Of a stretch of 28,545 nt of DNA, positions 23,898 to 28,545 are shown one piece after another (position 1 is the first letter of the stretch; every line of letters starts with the position of its first letter). Origin of the DNA: Smittium mucronatum (lineage: Eukaryota; Kickxellomycota; Harpellomycetes; Harpellales; Legeriomycetaceae); assembly GCA_001953115.1 (NCBI GenBank), contig LSSL01003887.1:1-28545 (forward strand), written 5' to 3'. The notes below the pieces were generated by a model. It worked only from the letters and a program-made list of their open reading frames with translations, did not search any database and was not told the DNA's origin. Both the position numbers and the translations under genes were made by a program.

Positions 23898-25342
23898 TTA
23901 TAAGCATGGCTTTTCGGTAGATCTGTATCAAGAAGGTCAAAATAAATAAAAGGTGTCAACATGGAACAATTTGTAACACGGCTATCGGATTAGGAAGAGG
24001 GAATCGAAAGCAGCATATCATAAACTTCATTGGGACTTAATTGATTAGCATTTGGAATAGCGGATGCTAAATAAGGAAATATCAAATCTAAATATGGAAA
24101 TAGAGATTTTCAGCAGATGGGGATTAGAGGACGTCAATGTTGTCAGCTGCAGCTGAAGCAGTCTAAATTCTATTTAGGAAGGCAGTTACGAAAAATCGGT
24201 ACGTTCTATAAATAGTCATTCCGCGGTCAATAATCTTCGAGCAAGAGTGACTTTTAAACGCAGCAGGCTTAAAACTTCGTGATACAAAAAAAAAAAGTAA
24301 GGCTGGCTAGCTGGTAAACTCAGTACTACTTGATATAGTTTCTAAAGTAGATCGCATTGTATTAATGCTTGCCGGGTAATACGCATAGTTTTGCAGCATT
24401 AAGCACAGTGTCAATTATCCTTGTGCGTTAATAAAGATACATCAAGAATTTCAGACTGTTGCATAGAGATGCTTAGTTTCCATTTTGAAATTTATCGTCT
24501 ATTAGAAATGGTGGAATAGTCCTTTGTGCTAAATTAAATAGTACTCGCATATACTTATCTGGGGAGTTGAGACCCAAAGCATATTCCTAGATAAACAGGA
24601 CTGATTAATCTCTTTATTTTTTTTATAGAAAATATGTATATTGTTGAATCAGAAAAGTCTGCCATCATACCCAAATTTCGATATATAGACACATTGCTTA
24701 AGCACTTTTAACATCTTTTGGGATGAGGAATAATGAAGATTATAAGGGGGGGAAACTAGAAATGTTTTTACAGGCCATGGCAATTAACCTTAGTAGACAA
24801 TCTTGCCTTTTTTAGAGAGACTTAGTTAATTTTCATTGAGTTCTTTCTCTTCATAAGGGTTAGAAACGAAAACCGGGAGAAATGGCACTGGAATTGAATG
24901 ATTCTTTTCCCAATAGCTGCAGTGAACCAGACTCGGAACAAATAAAATTTAACGCTATTTGAAGACTTTAATGGTTTGTAGCTAATAAACAAGCACCGAT
25001 TTCAGGTTCAGCATAATTTCAGGTTGATGAATATTCAAAACTGATATTTAATATAAACAATGAAAACACTTTGTACTATTTTTATATTTTATAAATAAAC
25101 ACTCCGATAAAAGAAAAATAAAAAATAAAACGAATTCCAAACCAATAATAACTATGTTTTTGTTGATTATGAATTTTACAACTAAACTGGGAGGGATAAT
25201 CAATTCTGATTAATAAAAAAAACAGGGAGTGATTAATAAAGCACATTTTACAACCTCGCAAGCTTGCATTTGAACTGCCGCACCCATTTAGCGGTGGAAT
25301 CGCTAGGTTTGTGTTTTTTTTTGGTAATGGCAGTCTAGAGTT
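23898..25342. other. Intergenic DNA without a recognised gene
   Basis: GC is visibly higher than in the desert. I saw no long ORF, tRNA, rRNA or transposon feature. A stretch resembling a tRNA A box near 24305 (GGCTAGCTGGTAA) has no matching B box. Confidence 0.5.
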
Positions 25343-25487
25343 AGAGTAGAATAAACTATAGTAACAATAATAGCAGTTTAGAGTAAAACAAACTATAGTA
25401 ACAATAATAGCAGTTTAGAGCAAAATATGCTATATTAATAATAATGGCTTTTATTAAAATAAACAATAGTAATAATAATGGCAGGTT
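25343..25487. repeat. Tandem repeat, 37-bp period, about 4 copies
   Basis: Copies start at 25343, 25380, 25417 and 25453. The first two are nearly identical and share ACTATAGTAACAATAATAGC; the third and fourth are diverged and shortened (36 and about 33-35 bp). A minus-strand 68-codon ORF across it is a by-product of the repeat. Confidence 0.85.
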
Positions 25488-26094
25488 AACAGATTTGTTT
25501 GCATTTCTAAATTGGAAAAAAAATGTTTTTGTTTTTCCACAGAATTTTATTTGTAAAAGCATATTTCTTCGTATAAAATAAAAGAATAAAAATAGCTTTT
25601 AGCCCTTTTTAGAACAACATAAATCACAAAAGCGACACTTTTAAGCTACCATCTAATACTGGCCAAATGATTTATATTTATATTTATAATTTGTTTGGTT
25701 TTATTAATTCCAAATAAAAGACAGGGTATCTCACTAATGGGAGAGAGGTCAAATTAGGATCGCTGTAAGGGTTAGAGGGGGGGATAATATGCGAAGAAGT
25801 TATAATAGCCCAATTGGAATAACCCAACCCAACCCTAATATTTATAATCGGCAAAGAACTATATCTCATTTAATGTCTTGGGCTTATGAATTTCTTTATC
25901 TCAAAAATCTGCTCGTTTTTGGATGTCAATATCTATATATTCCAAAGGTCAAAAGAAAAAATAACGGAATCGGTTGCTTTTCAAATCCAATCCTATTACC
26001 AAGATTCCTCCATTCGTTGAAAAAACGACATCAGAAAAAGCTGTCATTCTATATTTACTGATTAGCTTACATTTCTATATAGGTTCAGTCCAAA
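25488..26094. other. Intergenic DNA with one short unassigned ORF
   Basis: An ATG-initiated plus-strand frame at 25789-26061 (90 codons) has no recognisable domain and an AT-driven composition towards its end; I do not call it a gene. A telomere-like fragment (GGGTTAGAGGGGGGG, about 25769) is isolated and not a repeat array. Confidence 0.4.
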
Positions 26095-26170
26095 GAACAG
26101 CATTGTTGCTTACTGAGCATCTTGCCAAAACAGCATTATTTGATTACTGAGCATCTTGCCAAAACAGAAT
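26095..26170. repeat. Tandem duplication, 33-34 bp period, about 2.2 copies
   Basis: The block TTACTGAGCATCTTGCCAAA occurs twice with CAGCATT in front of each copy (26098 and 26131). A third CAG.ATT start follows at 26165. Confidence 0.85.
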
Positions 26171-27674
26171 TAGGCTATATTAAACACTTTTTACAGCTAA
26201 ATTACTAGGAATTTGGGGAGGTGGGGACTGGGTTTTTTGTTTAGTGATTTTCGGATATAAACATGTCGTTTGGTAATATAGCCAATTACAATTGCATAAA
26301 TGTGTTTTTAACGATACAACGATCGGCATTCCAATCAGATTTCTCTTCACAAAAGCACGATCGTCCCGCCAACCAATACCTATTTTTAGCTTAATGCAAA
26401 CTGTACTACCCAGCCCTCCATTTAAAGGTTAAGATCACTGTACAAAACACCAGTATTTTATTATAGTAGGGATTAGTGATCATTGAATAGTTTAGATGGC
26501 TTTTGAGAGTATAAAACGACATTGTGGATCCACTTTCAGCTAAATGAATGGCATTTTCGCAGTCTTATGCTGGCAACCCAGTGTCTTGTGTACCCAATCT
26601 CGAATATCTTTCTAAGGCCTAAAATGTGTACGTGTATGAATGGAGCCGTCCGAAGATAGTTTTGCGAGAATTCCAAGACTATTAGCTGGGCTGAGGCATT
26701 TTATCGATGTTTATACAGCAAGGTAGCCACTCGTGACTTGTTATGTTCTAGATCCCTCTCCCTCTCCTTCCCCCTCTCCCTCCTCATCTCCCCTAACACG
26801 CATTGTCGTTAAGACGGTACCTTTTTTCTTATAAAAGGTAGCTGTGATACCAATCTAATTTTGCCAAAGTTAGAAAAAAGGGGAGATCTTGGAACTTGTA
26901 AAGCATACCAATCGCGAAAGCTAGAACTATTAAAAAACAGCCATTTGAGCTCAGTGGGTCCATTTGGTTGAAAACTGAACTCTCCCAAAAGTTGTCTATC
27001 CAAATATAACCGGGAGATTCACATTTCTATTCGCAGGAAATTATGATTCCTTTGCCAGAATAGGAATAAAGAGAAACATTTTGAGCATGGAAGTAGGGTC
27101 TGTCTTTATTGCTTATCCCCACCACGTGTAGCGACATAGTATTGTTAGTTGTAGTACATGTTTCATATTAAAGGTTATAGTAGACACTACTGGGAGGGAT
27201 ATTTTAATAAAACAAAATAAAAGATCTGCAACTATACTCCAAATGCAGCTTATTTTTGAGCACTAATTGTAAGGCTCCTCCTCCCTGTCCACCTATCTTT
27301 TAAATGATAAGGAGTGGGGAAGATGCTCAGACAACTTTGGTTTTTTTATTTTTAGGCTGAGAGGAAATGTGCCTGGTTTAATACAGTAGGGGGGATGGGG
27401 GTGGACTGCGGAGTTATAATTGGCATCGAGCTGGACCGGCTTTATTTTATTTTTTTCGAGGAATCACATCTGGCTGTAAGCTTTAGTGGTTTTTGTTGTT
27501 GAATTGCTCCTCTGCCAATAACCCCTCGGCGACTGAGAAAAGCTAATTAGTAGCACGAAAGACAGCATTGCCCAACCAACGGCATGCTATGCACCCCTCC
27601 ATAAATCGCCTAAATGATTAGATGTAGATTCTCTGTGTGTTTTGATTAATAATCCGAAATCTCACAGATTTACG
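26171..27674. other. Intergenic DNA without a recognised gene
   Basis: Contains a C/T-rich tract (about 26754-26795, CCCTCTCC-like), a CACGTG E-box at 27123-27128 and a G-rich stretch at about 27390-27405. Open frames of 45-64 codons here show no known domain. Confidence 0.4.
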
Positions 27675-27775
27675 TCTTGAGTTTTAATTTATTTTAATTT
27701 ACTTTTTGTACCACAGAATTTCTTTAGTTTTAATTTATTTTAATTTATTTTTTGTACCACAGAATTTCTTGAGTT
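27675..27775. repeat. Tandem repeat, exact 46-bp period, 2.2 copies
   Basis: Copies at 27675-27720 and 27721-27766 differ at only two positions; a third copy begins (TCTTGAGTT) at 27767. Each contains TTTTTGTACCACAGAATT. The near-identity suggests a recent duplication. Confidence 0.92.
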
Positions 27776-27911
27776 AAGACTGAAGAAAAACAACGGGGAG
27801 GAATTTTAGGTTTTGAATTGTAGTTTTTTGCTCTCCTTTTTTTTTATTTATGCTAGTACGCTAATTGGTGTTCGTTCCAATTGGGTCTTTGGCAATAAAG
27901 TGTTTTTTTTC

Positions 27912-28125
27912 TTTGCAAGATCTTTCGAAAAGGGGAAATTAATGCGGCCTCCTCCCTCCTCTTCTGTCGCTAGTTCCTCATTGTGGCCAATGGGTGGGTA
28001 TTTGTCCATCTCCACTAACTTACCTCCCAGACGCTATGGACGATCGGCAGCTAGCAAATGTCTGGCGACTTCATATTGCTTTGGGAAGCTTAGCAGTAAA
28101 GACATGCCATCGATTACGTATTTCT
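27912..28125 (+). pseudogene. Possible phosphate permease (Pho84-type MFS) relic
   Basis: One frame (27912-28004) reads FARSFEKGKLM and later WPMGGYL, resembling the family's EFA..k.RG.lM....FaMQG.GyL segment. A second frame (28039-28125) reads DDRQLANVWRLHIALGSLAV followed by HRLRIS, resembling the next permease block, LdyVWRL.IaLG.lP....yFRLrIPE. The two parts are in order on the same strand but in different frames, separated by stop- or indel-bearing sequence, and the expected Pro after ALGSL is Ala. No intact flanking transporter segments were found. The comparison is to the family pattern as I know it; the match is short and could be fortuitous. Confidence 0.33.
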
Positions 28126-28545
28126 TTGTTTTCAAGATTTTGGTTTCTGCGTTTTAATCTCCGCTGTATTATCCCCAATTGAACCTGTACTCAAAACCGC
28201 GTATACTCTATATCAAATCGGATTCCTTTACTATAAAAGATTTTAAAAAACTCTCTCTCCTTTAGATTTTTTTAGTTGAATTAGCCAATAAAATTGCTGA
28301 AATCCATTTTCAAAAAAAGTTTATTTATATTACCATTTTTTTTATATTTTCGTCACTAAGCCAGCTGCTTAAAGCTGACCAGATAGTACCAGAGAGTTGT
28401 ATATTTTATACAGGCTATCTGTGCTTAGTATTTACCGATAACTAAATGCTCTAATAAGAAAAAAGAGCAAAAAAGCTATATAAAAAAAAAACGATTGAGA
28501 TCTCAGTCCCGATTCTCAATCCTAAAACCAAAAAAAAAGTAAGAA
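28126..28545. other. Right-edge intergenic DNA, possible promoter at its end
   Basis: No ORF of note. TATATAA at 28477-28483 is a candidate TATA element and is followed by the small inverted repeat at 28493-28521; a gene could start just beyond the edge. Confidence 0.3.
28493..28521. repeat. Inverted repeat, 8-bp perfect arms
   Basis: GATTGAGA (28493-28500) and TCTCAATC (28514-28521) are perfect reverse complements with a 13-base spacer. Lies just after a TATA-like element. Confidence 0.65.

Noticed and set aside
24300..24365. tRNA-like A box (GGCTAGCTGGTAA)
   Set aside because: No B box of the GGTTCGANTCC type at the right distance and no cloverleaf could be drawn.
25765..25840. Telomere-like motifs (GGGTTAG and CCCAACCCTAAT)
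   Set aside because: Single isolated occurrences, not a repeat array; insufficient for an interstitial telomere.
25789..26061. 90-codon plus-strand ORF with ATG
   Set aside because: No recognisable domain, AT-driven content and no supporting promoter or splice signals; not enough to call a gene.
26809..27003. 64-codon minus-strand ORF
   Set aside because: Begins at an ATG but shows no recognisable domain, and no neighbouring signals support it.
27994..28026. 33-bp intron-like stretch (GTATTT donor, ACTAAC, CCCAG)
   Set aside because: Very short for an intron, and its removal keeps the same frame, so it would not reconcile the two permease-like frames.

Overview
The window looks like nuclear DNA of a fungus. 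The genes are fungal in type: a POT-family peptide transporter, TIM23 and a spliced MATH-domain gene. Introns have GTAC-type donors, and one carries a perfect TACTAAC branch site. CTG reads as leucine at conserved TIM23 positions, which argues against the CTG-serine yeasts. The very AT-rich non-coding DNA would fit an early-diverging fungus (Zoopagomycota or Mucoromycota type), but that placement is inference only.

Layout. 3-566 (+) is the 3' end of a peptide transporter gene cut by the left edge. From 567 to about 18,240 there is a desert of roughly 17.7 kb with extremely low GC (about 15-20% by eye). It has homopolymer runs, TA tracts, small inverted repeats and a few G-rich clusters, and no recognisable gene. 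A few short exon-like islands (near 3.2, 8.2 and 9.1 kb) stand out by composition. From 18.2 kb GC rises. 19,963-20,688 (+) is an intact, intronless TIM23. Facing it tail to tail is a minus-strand gene (21,079-22,746) with two introns inferred in the coding region and a probable 5'-UTR intron. It encodes a protein with a long disordered N-terminal region and a MATH domain of the Ubp15/USP7 type, but no ubiquitin-protease catalytic domain. From 23 kb to the right edge lies about 5.5 kb of ordinary-GC intergenic DNA. It holds five local tandem duplications with periods of 31-46 bp and, near 28 kb, a frame-broken stretch resembling part of a phosphate permease.

The genes do not form an evident pathway: nutrient uptake at the plasma membrane, mitochondrial protein import, and a probable substrate-adaptor or deubiquitinase-related protein. 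I see no mobile element with coding capacity, no CRISPR array, no tRNA or rRNA gene, and no convincing undescribed multi-gene system. The points most worth checking are the AT-rich desert (candidate regional centromere), the MATH-only gene with its possible tandem splice acceptors, and the permease relic.
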